In this document: piece by piece, positions 42,613 to 50,432 of the stretch | Layout: the number at the start of each line of letters is the position of its first letter | How positions within the stretch are numbered: the stretch's first letter is position 1 | Source of the DNA: UBA6107 sp964533735 | Lineage (GTDB): Bacteria; Chloroflexota; Anaerolineae; Anaerolineales; Anaerolineaceae | Reading direction: 5' to 3' | Assembly (NCBI GenBank): GCA_964533735.1 | Contig: CAZHMD010000010.1 | Location: 46,399-110,398 of the forward strand | Length of the DNA stretch: 64,000 bases | Made by a program: the position numbers and the translations under genes | Notes under the pieces: model-generated | Told to the model about the DNA's origin: nothing | Databases searched by the model: none | Seen by the model: the letters and a program-made list of their open reading frames with translations, nothing else

Positions 42613-43623
42613 TTAGAATTTGAGGATCTTGTTGCGTAATTCGCCCCATTTTAGAGCATCGGCGATACCCTCTTCAATGGGTAACTGAGCTTCCCAGCCC
42701 AGCAAGCGTTTGGCGGTGTCAGCGTTGGTGTAAGCACCAGCCACATCACCGGGGCGGGGACCGGTTTCCTTCTTATTGATCTTTTGGCCGTAAACCTTTT
42801 CAAAGGCGGTGACCAGTTCGCGTACGGTCACACCGCGCCCCGTGCCCAGGTTGATCACCAGGTAGTTGCTGGTGGGGTTGCCGGCGCGCTGGAAGACATC
42901 GTCGAATTGGGTGACAGCGTTGACATGCGCCCGCGCCAGGTCCCACACATGAACATAATCGCGGATGCCCGTACCATCACGGGTGGGGAAATGGGTTCCG
43001 GTGATGTTGAAAACCGGCTGCCTTCCCTGGGCTGTGTCTACCAGTTTACCGAGAACATGGGTGGGTTCCTTAACATGGATACCGCTGCGCATTCTGGGAT
43101 CAGCCCCGATGGGATTGAAGTAGCGCAGAGCAATGCCTTTCATCCCGTAGGCGGAGCAGAAATCCTTGAGCACCATTTCCATCATCAATTTGGTGCGTGA
43201 ATACGGACTGCTGGCTTTGATGGGAGCCTCTTCAGTGACCATGAAGCCGGGGACAATATCATACAGGGCAGCCGAAGAACTGAAGACTACGCGGTCATAG
43301 CCTAATTGATGCAGGGTATGGAAAAATTCGATGGATTTGCTGACGTTGTCCTGGTAATACTCATAGGGCTGGGTGACGGATTCCGGCACCACAATGAGCG
43401 CGGCGCAATGAACTGTAGCCTGGATGTCGGGATGCTCCTTGAAGATCTTCTCGACTGCTTTTTTGTCAGCAATATCGGCTTTATAGGCGATACGGTTGCG
43501 GGTGAATTCCTTGCGACCGGTGATGAGCGAATCCAATATGATGGGGGTGTGTCCGGCATCTTCCAACGCGGAACAGATCGTACTGCCAATGTAGCCAGCT
43601 CCACCTGTGATCAAGTATTTCAT
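42613..43623 (-). CDS. galE: UDP-glucose 4-epimerase
   Basis: The 336-residue short-chain dehydrogenase-type epimerase has TGGAGYIGST for NAD, FSSSAALYD with the catalytic Ser region, YSRTK with the catalytic Tyr and Lys, RYFNPIGADP and GIRDYVHVWDLARAH. It interconverts UDP-glucose and UDP-galactose for sugar use and cell-surface polymers. It is probably monocistronic, with a hairpin after it and a 114-bp spacer to the next gene upstream. Confidence 0.95.
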   Translation of the reverse strand: MKYLITGGAGYIGSTICSALEDAGHTPIILDSLITGRKEFTRNRIAYKADIADKKAVEKIFKEHPDIQATVHCAALIVVPESVTQPYEYYQDNVSKSIEFFHTLHQLGYDRVVFSSSAALYDIVPGFMVTEEAPIKASSPYSRTKLMMEMVLKDFCSAYGMKGIALRYFNPIGADPRMRSGIHVKEPTHVLGKLVDTAQGRQPVFNITGTHFPTRDGTGIRDYVHVWDLARAHVNAVTQFDDVFQRAGNPTSNYLVINLGTGRGVTVRELVTAFEKVYGQKINKKETGPRPGDVAGAYTNADTAKRLLGWEAQLPIEEGIADALKWGELRNKILKF

Positions 43624-43737
43624 GACATTCCTCGCAATGGTTTATTGTCCTGCTGAACCGATTCTTAAGGGCAAGTATACCGAGTAAATGGTTAAATTCC
43701 GGAGGCAATTTTTACCTGTCATTGGCGCGGTCGGAAC

Positions 43738-44199
43738 TCACCCAATGATTACGATGACGGCAAGCAAAATCCCGATTGAAAGGACAAATATGCCGGGTAT
43801 CCTTGAGGGCATGCCCACAGTGGATTTGGGGTAAAGGACACTATCTGCGGGTTTGATTGGGTTGTAATGCACCTTCACCTTTCCGCCTACCTGGAACTCG
43901 TCGCGGACGTTGCTGGCGGTGATGAAGTCCAAACTGCCCTTGGCAAAAGTAATGCGGTCGCTTTCGTGGGATTGCCCGTTGACAGAATACCCATAGCGCA
44001 CAACAGGAAAGAATCCAGTGCCAACTTTGCCGGTGGCGGTGCGCAGGAATTCTTCGCCCAGGTCTATTTCCAGAACTTCACCCTCAACAATTGGCCAACC
44101 CCGGGCTGCGCGGGACTTGAACCTTGGCGCAAAGGCGCGCCAGGAAAGCCAGGCACCGGCAAGAATTAGCCCAATACAGATTACAACGTTTGCGACCAT
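43738..44199 (-). CDS. DUF3592-domain membrane protein
   Basis: The 153-residue protein has an N-terminal helix, a beta-rich extracytoplasmic domain (GWPIVEGEVLEIDLG, VVRYGYSVNGQSHESDRI, GGKVKVHYNPIKPADSVLYP) and a C-terminal helix. This is the typical DUF3592 layout; function is unknown. ATG at 44199 has CAGGAG upstream and lies just after the stop of the YkvA-like gene; a start at 44298 would overlap it heavily. Confidence 0.82.
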   Translation of the reverse strand: MVANVVICIGLILAGAWLSWRAFAPRFKSRAARGWPIVEGEVLEIDLGEEFLRTATGKVGTGFFPVVRYGYSVNGQSHESDRITFAKGSLDFITASNVRDEFQVGGKVKVHYNPIKPADSVLYPKSTVGMPSRIPGIFVLSIGILLAVIVIIG

Positions 44200-44212
44200 G
44201 CATTCTCCTGAA

Positions 44213-44623
44213 TCATAAAGTAGCCTCAATTTTACCGTTGTTTTGGAACAGCAGCAGGAGGAGATGGAACAATAACGCCAGCACTCCGACCCAGACAAGA
44301 ATGACGAGCAGCGTCATCCACCAGGGATTGGGCCTGGCGAGTGAACTCTCCGCCCTGGTGCGCGCGGTTGCCATCACTTCAGGCGGGATGAGGCGCAGGG
44401 CCAGGGCGATGCCGGCGGGGATGAGAATAAGGTCATCCAGGTAGCCGAGAACGGGGATGAAATCCGGAATGAGGTCAACCGGAGAGAGGGCATAGGCGGC
44501 CACGACCACCGCCAGCAGGCGGGCAACCCAGGGAGTGCGCTTATCGCGGGAGGCATACCAGACTGCCAGCGTGTCGCGTTTGAGGAGCCGGGCGTGATTT
44601 CTAATTGAATCCATACTTGGCAT
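44213..44623 (-). CDS. YkvA-family (DUF1232) membrane protein
   Basis: The 136-residue protein holds the DUF1232 core ALSPVDLIPDFIPVLGYLDDL, flanked by a short amphipathic N-terminus and a C-terminal helix (WMTLLVILVWVGVLALLF). YkvA proteins are small membrane proteins without known activity. Two in-frame ATGs (44623 and 44614) exist and neither has a clear ribosome-binding site. A TATACT lies six bases before the first, so a leaderless mRNA is possible. Confidence 0.82.
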   Translation of the reverse strand: MPSMDSIRNHARLLKRDTLAVWYASRDKRTPWVARLLAVVVAAYALSPVDLIPDFIPVLGYLDDLILIPAGIALALRLIPPEVMATARTRAESSLARPNPWWMTLLVILVWVGVLALLFHLLLLLFQNNGKIEATL

Positions 44624-44688
44624 CCGTTGAGTATAACGGACGATACGTCAATGGCGTAATCCATCTGATGGAAAATCCTGCTTTGATT

Positions 44689-45090
44689 CTATGTGGAATT
44701 GTGCTGCAGTTGCTGTAAAACCGCGAGGGTTCGTTCGCGGTCGGCAAAGGGTACGAAGAGGTGATCGTGGTGGAAAGCGGCGACGACATTACACGGAATG
44801 CCGGCTTTGGCGAGAGCTTCCGTGACCACCGCAGTGAGACCCACCGAGTCCAGCGCAGAGTGGACATCCAGGGTGATCCACGCATAGGTGGCGCCATACT
44901 TGAAACCGATAATCTCCGCCTGTTCCGCGCGCAGGACAACTGATTCACCCTCCCACTCGTGAAAGTAAGCAAGCGGGCGTACATTGGCAGGCAAGTGACC
45001 TTTGTGGGTGATGAAGACGAACTCACCCGCGTTGAGGCGCGGTGAAAGCTGTGCCAGTTGGACTGCCAGGTCGTGTTCCGGTGCGGTCAT
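44689..45090 (-). CDS. ACT-domain protein (CASTOR-like)
   Basis: The 133-residue protein has two ACT-like halves: LSPRLNAGEFVFITHK, then a C-terminal part with VGLTAVVTEALAKAGIPCNV. Proteins of this shape bind amino acids and act as sensors. ATG at 45090 overlaps the stop of the flavodoxin gene (ATGA), which indicates translational coupling. No amino-acid biosynthesis gene is next to it, so the ligand is unknown. Confidence 0.8.
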   Translation of the reverse strand: MTAPEHDLAVQLAQLSPRLNAGEFVFITHKGHLPANVRPLAYFHEWEGESVVLRAEQAEIIGFKYGATYAWITLDVHSALDSVGLTAVVTEALAKAGIPCNVVAAFHHDHLFVPFADRERTLAVLQQLQHNST

Positions 45091-45557
45091 ACCAGCTTCT
45101 TCCCCCAATCGACAGCCCGTTCCAGTTCGCCAGAAACCAACGGACCCTCTTCCCCTTTGACGAAGAATCCTTCGGCAGGCAGTGCCAGGGTGCCGGCTTT
45201 GCCTTGCAGTTCACAGGCGATGAGGGGTGCGGCGTAACCGCCCTTATCTATGATCTTGCGGAAGAGCAGTCCCTTGACTCCGCTCATCAATAGGCGGGTA
45301 TCAAAGGCGGCCACCTTTTTCCCCTGTAGCGCAGCGGAGGGAATAGCCTCCAACACACTGTGGGTGGCGGGAGTGGCTCTAAAGCTGCGGGTGGGGGAGC
45401 CGACGACAAGGATATCAGCGGCGAGGATCTGCGCCACGGAAACGGAGCCGGCGCGGAGACACTGGGTTTCGTGAGCGGTGCGCAACCCGGAGGCGATGGA
45501 CTGAGCGATCTTTTCGGTGTTGCCAAATACCGAATCATAGATGACGAGGGCCTGCAT
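45087..45557 (-). CDS. Flavodoxin-domain protein (cytoplasmic)
   Basis: The 156-residue protein is a single flavodoxin fold: MQALVIYDSVFGNTEKIAQS (FMN phosphate loop), GSPTRSFRATP, KVAAFDTRL and a C-terminal ELERAVDWGKKL. It resembles the exported flavodoxin at 28052-28732 but lacks a signal peptide. AAAGGAG lies nine bases before the ATG at 45557; a start at 45644 is unlikely. It is coupled to the ACT gene. Its electron-transfer partner is unknown. Confidence 0.85.
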   Translation of the reverse strand: MQALVIYDSVFGNTEKIAQSIASGLRTAHETQCLRAGSVSVAQILAADILVVGSPTRSFRATPATHSVLEAIPSAALQGKKVAAFDTRLLMSGVKGLLFRKIIDKGGYAAPLIACELQGKAGTLALPAEGFFVKGEEGPLVSGELERAVDWGKKLV

Positions 45558-45753
45558 GGGGGAAGACTCCTTTGGTGATGGTTGAATGTGTTTGTAGTAT
45601 AGCAAATTTTGCACTTCCTGTTTCGAATTTCCTCCCCGCAGCACCAGATAAATCGGACAAAATTGGTGGTATTATAGGGTTGGACGCCCGGCGCAGGCGT
45701 GGAGGAAATTGCTTTTAGAGGGATTAATCTGCCTGGAGAAAGGATCAAATAAA

Positions 45754-46113
45754 ATGCTCAATCTCAACTCAATTATGATCGGAACGAAGCAACTTAAAGC
45801 GATGGCAGCATTCTATGAGAAGGTTATTGGTCAGCCGGCGGGGATGACGGATGAAGAAAATGGATTCGTCGGCTGGCAGGTTGGCGCTGCTTATTTTTCC
45901 CTGCTGGATCACTCCGAGATGGGCGGCCGCACAAAAGACCCCGGCAGGATGATGATCAATTTTGAAACCTCCAATGTCAAAGAAGAATTTGCGCGTATCA
46001 AGAAACTGGGAGTTGACGTGGTGCGCGAACCTTATGAGATGGGCGGCGGATGGATCGCGACCCTGGCTGACCCGGATGGCAACTACTTTCAACTGGTCAC
46101 CCCGATGGAGTAA
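45754..46113 (+). CDS. VOC-family (glyoxalase-like) protein
   Basis: The 119-residue protein has the beta-alpha-beta-beta-beta pattern of vicinal oxygen chelate proteins, with IGTKQLKAMAAFYEKVIG at the start and ATLADPDGNYFQLVTP at the end. It may act as a small dioxygenase, isomerase or resistance protein; no substrate can be named. ATG at 45754 follows AAAGGA; an upstream start at 45709 has no ribosome-binding site. Confidence 0.85.
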   Translation: MLNLNSIMIGTKQLKAMAAFYEKVIGQPAGMTDEENGFVGWQVGAAYFSLLDHSEMGGRTKDPGRMMINFETSNVKEEFARIKKLGVDVVREPYEMGGGWIATLADPDGNYFQLVTPME

Positions 46114-46162
46114 CTCAATTTTTACAAGCATCCATTATTAAATTAGAAAGGAGCCAAAAGAG

Positions 46163-47047
46163 ATGCAAAAAATAACCCCACACTTGTGGTATGACAAAGA
46201 AGCATTCGAGGCCGCGAGTTTGTATGTTTCTATATTCCCAAATTCCAAGATAACCAACCGGTATTTCATCTATAACACCCCTGCGGACACTGCCGAGATC
46301 CTCACCTTCGAGGTGATGGGGTACGAGATCGGGGCGATGAGCGCGGGACCGATATTCAAACTAAACCCGTCCGTGTCGCTGCTGGTGACCTGTACCACCA
46401 AGGACCAGGTGGATGAATACTGGAAGAAACTCTCGCCAGGCGGCAAGGCGCTGATGGAACTCGGAGCGTACCCGTTCAGTGAAAGGTACGTGTGGGTAGA
46501 GGATAAGTACGGCCTCTCGTGGCAGCTGATGTATTCCAGTGAAGCCAGCGCAAAGCCAATGATCAGACCCGTGGTGATGTTCACAGGCGAGGTTGCCGGC
46601 AAAGCGGAAGCAGCGATCAAATTCTGGACCTCCATATTCCCGGATTCAAAGATCATTGACGTAATGCGATATGAAAAAGGCGAGGAGCCCGACAAGGCCG
46701 GCACAATCAAGTTTGGCTCATTCAAACTCTTCGGGCAGGAATTTGCCGCCATGGACAGTGCGCATGAGCATAAATTCAGTTTCAGCGAGTCGCTTTCCTT
46801 TATTATTAACTGCGAAACCCAGGAGGAAATCGACGGCTACTGGGAAATACTGTCTGCCGTGCCTGACGCGGAAGCTTGCGGCTGGCTCAAAGACAAATTC
46901 GGCTTTTCATGGCAGGTATCCCCCAAGATGCTGGACAAATTGCTGGCCGGCGATGACCGCGAAAAGATCGACCGGATGTCGCAAATCCTTTTAGAGATGA
47001 AGAAACTGGATATAGCAACATTAATGGCTGCTTATGATGGCAAGTAG
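46163..47047 (+). CDS. Two-domain PhnB-like VOC protein
   Basis: The 294-residue protein consists of two PhnB-type domains in tandem: QKITPHLWYDKEAFEAASLY with FPNSKITNR and a matching second half, RPVVMFTGEVAGKAEAAIKF with FPDSKIID. Each half ends in a W-Q block (YGLSWQLMY, FGFSWQVSP). Related proteins are often mislabelled 3-demethylubiquinone methyltransferase. Function unknown. GAAAGGAG stands upstream. It overlaps the next gene by 14 bp. Confidence 0.85.
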   Translation: MQKITPHLWYDKEAFEAASLYVSIFPNSKITNRYFIYNTPADTAEILTFEVMGYEIGAMSAGPIFKLNPSVSLLVTCTTKDQVDEYWKKLSPGGKALMELGAYPFSERYVWVEDKYGLSWQLMYSSEASAKPMIRPVVMFTGEVAGKAEAAIKFWTSIFPDSKIIDVMRYEKGEEPDKAGTIKFGSFKLFGQEFAAMDSAHEHKFSFSESLSFIINCETQEEIDGYWEILSAVPDAEACGWLKDKFGFSWQVSPKMLDKLLAGDDREKIDRMSQILLEMKKLDIATLMAAYDGK

Positions 47048-47408
47048 AAAAGAGATCGCGGTTTCCTTTCTCAAGCTGGCTGCATCGGGGAAGGCGCGGG
47101 AGGCATTCAGCCGGTTTGTGCACCCGCGATTTATGCATCACAACCCGTATTTCAAAGGCGACCGGGACTCTCTTTTGGCGGCCATGGAAGAAAGCGCTGT
47201 GGAGTTCCCGAAGCGGGTGTTCGAAGTGGCGCGCACGGTGGAGGAGGGTGAACTGGTGGTGGTGCACGCAAGAGTGTTCCTGAAGCCGGAAATGCCGGAG
47301 TTCACACTGATGCATATTTTGCGCTTCGAGGGCGACCTGATCATCGAGGAGTGGGAAGCGGCACAGGAAGTGCCGTCGGAGAGCCCGAACGAGAACGGCA
47401 TGTTTTAA
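47034..47408 (+). CDS. NTF2-like/SnoaL-type protein
   Basis: The 124-residue protein has the SnoaL-like pattern: a helical start (EIAVSFLKLAASGKAREAF), RFVHPRFMHHNPYF with likely pocket residues, and three long strands with VVVHARVFLKP and LMHILRFEGDLIIEEWE. Members act as small isomerases, cyclases or hydrolases. It overlaps the preceding VOC gene by 14 bp and so is probably cotranslated. The first or second Met may be the start. Confidence 0.82.
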   Translation: MMASRKEIAVSFLKLAASGKAREAFSRFVHPRFMHHNPYFKGDRDSLLAAMEESAVEFPKRVFEVARTVEEGELVVVHARVFLKPEMPEFTLMHILRFEGDLIIEEWEAAQEVPSESPNENGMF

Positions 47409-47441
47409 TCCAAATCGTGTTGGAAGATAGCAGGTAAACGG

Positions 47442-47482
47442 ATTCGAATTGTTACTCAATTTCAAAAAGATTCAATTCGAAT
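47442..47482. repeat. Inverted repeat ATTCGAATTG / CAATTCGAAT
   Basis: Perfect 10-bp arms are separated by 21 nt, 34 bp after the NTF2-like gene. It could be a processing or termination hairpin, or part of the decayed repeat cluster that follows. Confidence 0.5.
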
Positions 47483-47585
47483 GTGTTCGTGGTTGTTGTA
47501 AATTCGCACTCCTTGTGGGGTTTTAGACAATAGAAGTTCGTGAGAACGAATGGGACTCGTATCAAAGTTTCGAAGGGAAACGAGT

Positions 47586-47730
47586 CGAATAACGAATGGC
47601 AGAACTTGAGGAACAGGCGCGGGGAAATAATATTTTGTGTTAATACTATTGTTGCACAAAAGCCTGGAAATACAACTTGCCTGTTTGGCGAATTTTTAGC
47701 TCAAAACCTGCCAAATTGGCAAGTTTTTGG
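47586..47730 (+). repeat. Dispersed intergenic repeat, copy B
   Basis: Matches copy A at 25584-25729 in inverted orientation; the core is 47637-47729. The element ends in a hairpin (ACCTGCCAA / TTGGCAAGT) followed by T-runs to 47737, so it could also end transcription from the upstream plus-strand genes. A GGTGCGGC / GCCGCACC hairpin lies at 47756-47774, after the element. Confidence 0.85.
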
Positions 47731-47799
47731 GTTTTTTTAAACTACGCGAAGTTCTGGTGCGGCGGTGCCGCACCCTACCTGCTTAAAATAATCAGCAAG

Positions 47800-48234
47800 T
47801 TAGATTTGTACGTTTTTTTCAATTTGTCGAAAACGGAAAACTAACCAAATAATGGCGACATCAAGACCGATGCTTGGAAAGAGAATCCATGGGCAAAAAT
47901 AATTTTTCATATCGGAACAAATAAATATTCCCTGCAGTATTAGACACATAATTATGTGAAGAGCTGCAAGGACTAAGGCAACGCTCTTTTCAAATTTATT
48001 ATTCTTTCTGTATGCTATTCTGAAAACAACATACAGGAAACAATACATCCCCCCTGATATAAAAACGACATACGCAATAGGCGCTCCGATGTTTCTTCTT
48101 TTCCATTCGTAATCTGATGGAGCATCTCCAAGACTAAATCCAATTATCATCAACAAGCCAATTAGGACAGTTGCGATTCCAACAAGTAAGCTGATCGTGT
48201 CAATCTTTTTCTTTAACGGATTAATTTCTTCCAT
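47800..48234 (-). CDS. Hypothetical four-helix membrane protein
   Basis: The 144-residue protein has four hydrophobic helices with a charged loop between the first two (LGDAPSDYEWKRRN). I do not recognise a family. The gene is AT-rich compared with its neighbours, which suggests recent arrival. GGAGGG stands before the ATG. The next gene upstream, another small AT-rich membrane protein, lies 170 bp away. Confidence 0.6.
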   Translation of the reverse strand: MEEINPLKKKIDTISLLVGIATVLIGLLMIIGFSLGDAPSDYEWKRRNIGAPIAYVVFISGGMYCFLYVVFRIAYRKNNKFEKSVALVLAALHIIMCLILQGIFICSDMKNYFCPWILFPSIGLDVAIIWLVFRFRQIEKNVQI

Positions 48235-48247
48235 TTACCCTCCGCCT

Positions 48248-48411
48248 AAATTTTATCCTCAATAAAATATTGCTATGAGATATTCGAAATTGTCCCTTCG
48301 TGGAAAATATTCTGGAACAATCCATCAATTTTATTCGTTTTGGAGATGGTGTAAAAATGGCGAGCATCGATTCGGTGTTTAATAAATTGTATTTTATCGA
48401 GGATTAATTTA
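48248..48411. repeat. Imperfect inverted repeat around a 120-bp AT-rich spacer
   Basis: About 22-bp arms (18 of 22 match, sharing TATTTTAT and GAGGAT) lie at 48248-48269 and 48390-48411. They bracket the spacer between the two small membrane-protein genes. Confidence 0.4.
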
Positions 48412-48688
48412 ACAAAGGAAGGCTTTTGACTAAGATATATATTAAAAGAGATAACAAAATAACTTCATATAAAACCAATAAAATCTTATTAAAAATTATT
48501 ATCCCTTTTTCCTCATTTAAAACTGAAATTGAAAACCTCTTAAAGGGATACCAATCAGGATATTTGTATAGTGATTTCCTTGCCCGGTGAATAGTTTTTC
48601 TCGGTTGATACCAAATTTCAAAAATCTTATAACCAACAAAGATTATCATCAAGATTAAAATGAATAAACCTACATAGAAATCTTTCAT
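48404..48688 (-). CDS. Hypothetical small membrane protein
   Basis: The 94-residue protein has a helix at each end (FYVGLFILILMIIFVGYKIF and ILLVLYEVILLSLLIYILV) and a basic, aromatic middle (YKYPDWYPFKRFS). I do not recognise a family. AGGA lies seven bases before the ATG. It is AT-rich, like the neighbouring gene. Confidence 0.55.
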   Translation of the reverse strand: MKDFYVGLFILILMIIFVGYKIFEIWYQPRKTIHRARKSLYKYPDWYPFKRFSISVLNEEKGIIIFNKILLVLYEVILLSLLIYILVKSLPLLN

Positions 48689-48872
48689 TCTGAATTCCTA
48701 AAAAATCAATAATTTAACATAATTCTACAGTAAAACAAAAGACACCCTAAACGATCTTGAGTGTCTTTCTAAGGCTTAGGATTCAGGTCGACTCCTCGGA
48801 AGACCGCTGGAGGAATCCTCGTCGCCCACTTCGCTTCGCTCTCCCCTGAAAAATCATCAGGGTGCAAAACCC

Positions 48873-48986
48873 GCGAGGGGCGACTCGTCGGAAGACCACT
48901 GGATGAACCCTCGTCGGCTCCAGTATTTCATGCCGGAGTGCTAAAAACCACTGGTGGAACCCTCGTCGCCCACTTCGCTTCGCTCC
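48873..48986. repeat. 114-bp direct repeat, copy 1
   Basis: Nearly identical (two differences) to 49038-49151, with a 165-bp period. It contains recurring modules: cgactcgtcggaagaccact and cacttcgcttcgctcc. A diverged partial unit stands at 48786-48840. Confidence 0.88.
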
Positions 48987-49037
48987 CCCCAAAAAATCGT
49001 CGGGGTGCACCCACAGGGCACACAAACAGTGCAGTAC

Positions 49038-49151
49038 GCGAGGGGCGACTCGTCGGAAGACCACTGGATGAACCCTCGTCGGCTCCAGCATTTCATGCCG
49101 GAGTGCTAAAAACCACTGGTGGAACCCTCGCCGCCCACTTCGCTTCGCTCC
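49038..49151. repeat. 114-bp direct repeat, copy 2
   Basis: Second copy of the repeat, ending 65 bp from the 3' end of tRNA-Asn. On the minus strand it reads GAGGGTTC, followed by ATCCAGTGG, which resembles a tRNA T-arm. The spacer 48689-49216 otherwise shows no gene. Confidence 0.88.
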
Positions 49152-49176
49152 GGGGCGACTCGTCGATATGTAAGTT

Positions 49177-49213
49177 TAAAAAAAGAAGTGCCCTTATGGG
49201 CACATCTTTTTTT
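49177..49213 (-). terminator. Terminator of tRNA-Asn
   Basis: GTGCCC / GGGCAC with a 4-nt loop is flanked by long A and T runs on both sides, immediately downstream of the tRNA on the minus strand. Confidence 0.85.
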
Positions 49214-49216
49214 AGG

Positions 49217-49289
49217 CTCCTCGTCGAAGACTCGAACTTCGAACCTAGCAGTTAACAGCCGCCCGCTCTGCCAATTGAGCTAACGAGGA
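49217..49289 (-). tRNA. tRNA-Asn (anticodon GTT)
   Basis: A 73-nt cloverleaf is complete: acceptor TCCTCGT / ACGAGGA, D-arm GCTC...GAGC, anticodon loop CTGTTAA, variable AGGTT, T-arm CGAAG-TTCGAGT-CTTCG, discriminator G. The anticodon stem GGCGG / CTGCT includes two G-U pairs. The 3' CCA is not encoded (CCT follows). Confidence 0.95.
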
Positions 49290-49347
49290 ACGCGCTCATT
49301 ATTATAATTCATGCTCTTCTCGTGTCAAGCGCGTGACCATAACCGCA

Positions 49348-49378
49348 TTAAAACAAAAGCCCGGTTGATCACCGGGCT
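49348..49378 (-). terminator. Terminator of the secreted-protein gene
   Basis: On the minus strand AGCCCGGT / ACCGGGCT with a 5-nt loop is followed by TTTGTTTTAAT. Confidence 0.85.
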
Positions 49379-49404
49379 CATGCTTCTTTCATTATTCTGT
49401 TGGG

Positions 49405-49914
49405 TTAGTTGGCCGGGGCATAGGCACCGCAGTAAACACCTGTGCCAGCTCCAGTTCCGAACCCGCCGCCGCGCATGCCGCCGCGCGCACCCTGCCTGAG
49501 GGCTGACTGCTGCATGAGATCAGCCTGCTCCTGGGTGATGAACCCCTGTGCCAGCGCTTCCGCGGCAACATCGGTTTTCACCTGGGTCTTGAGTGCCCAG
49601 AACTCTTCGAAGGTCAACCCGGTGGACAGGGCGATCTGTGCGAAGGTCTCGCCAGCTTCGAGGCGTGATTCGATCTCGGAAGCGGGAATATCCAGCGCTT
49701 CAGCGTAGGCGTCCATCATCAAAGCGTGGACATCTTCGTTTACAATCTCGGTGCCACGATTGCCAATGCCGCGCATGCCAGCGCCACGTCCGCCAAAGCC
49801 TTCAGTGAGCGGGTCATTCTGGATGGGGCCCTGGGCGGAGACCGCTGTTACGGTTCCGAAGACGGCTAATACTGCTATTGCAACGACCATTAAAACCAGT
49901 GTACTTTTTTTCAT
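49405..49914 (-). CDS. Secreted Gly/Arg-rich protein of unknown function
   Basis: The 169-residue protein has a Sec signal peptide (VVAIAVLAVFGTVTAVSAQG, cleavage after AQ likely). After it come a Gly/Arg-rich segment, a helical core (ALMMDAYAEALDIPASEIES and EALAQGFITQEQADLMQQSA) and a Gly-rich C-terminus with a single Cys. I recall similar proteins in Chloroflexota but no function. GGAG precedes the ATG, and a strong terminator follows. Confidence 0.75.
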   Translation of the reverse strand: MKKSTLVLMVVAIAVLAVFGTVTAVSAQGPIQNDPLTEGFGGRGAGMRGIGNRGTEIVNEDVHALMMDAYAEALDIPASEIESRLEAGETFAQIALSTGLTFEEFWALKTQVKTDVAAEALAQGFITQEQADLMQQSALRQGARGGMRGGGFGTGAGTGVYCGAYAPAN

Positions 49915-50086
49915 TTTGTTCTCCTTTTTGTTGATCAGAGTTTGCCTCTGATTTATGACCCCAGTTTATCGGTCAGTTGTGAAGAAGTCGTGAACATGGT
50001 GTGAATTTTTGATGGAGGATTCCCGTATCACCCAAATGAATGACTTTTTCAATCCAGAAGAGGTGACATTACACACCGCGGGGTTG

Positions 50087-50115
50087 TTGACAGCTGACAG
50101 TGCTTGTGCTATCCT
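50087..50115 (+). promoter_or_regulatory. Promoter of the ferredoxin gene
   Basis: TTGACA (50087-50092) and TATCCT (50110-50115) are 17 bp apart, 38 bases before the start codon. Confidence 0.55.
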
Positions 50116-50153
50116 TGCGCTCGTTAATCCGATAATATCGAAAGGATACAACC

Positions 50154-50324
50154 ATGTCTTATAAGATCACTACTGACTGCATTTCCTGCGGCGCGTGTGA
50201 AGCCGAATGCCCCGAAAACGCCATCTCCGAAGGTGATGGACTCTACGTTATCGACCCGGCCAAGTGCCAGGACTGCGGTTCGTGCGCTGAAGTTTGCCCC
50301 ACCGGTTCCTGCGTCCCCGCATAG
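50154..50324 (+). CDS. Small 2[4Fe-4S] ferredoxin
   Basis: The 56-residue protein has two cluster motifs, CISCGACEAECPENA and CQDCGSCAEVCPTGSC, with all eight cysteines in CxxCxxCxxxC spacing. It is a clostridial-type ferredoxin for low-potential electron transfer. AAGGA lies upstream of the ATG. It has its own promoter and terminator and is therefore probably monocistronic. Confidence 0.95.
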   Translation: MSYKITTDCISCGACEAECPENAISEGDGLYVIDPAKCQDCGSCAEVCPTGSCVPA

Positions 50325-50349
50325 TTCAGAGAAAAGTAAATCAAACGAG

Positions 50350-50382
50350 CCCGGTTCCTTAAAGAAACCGGGTTTTTATTTT
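50350..50382 (+). terminator. Terminator of the ferredoxin gene
   Basis: CCCGGTT / AACCGGG with a 9-nt loop is followed by TTTTTATTTT. Confidence 0.9.
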
Positions 50383-50432
50383 CCCCGTTGTATAATTTTT
50401 TAAACAATACTTCCGGTCTGAAAGAGGGCAGC

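Noticed and set aside
48783..49091. Minus-strand open frame with repeated peptides (VHPVVFRRVAPR, GRRGF)
   Set aside because: The peptide repeats only mirror the 114-bp DNA repeat. No start signal and no plausible protein fold; treated as non-coding repeat.
48786..49151. Possible CRISPR array
   Set aside because: The repeat unit is 114 bp with only two full copies and partly repetitive spacers; no cas genes are near.
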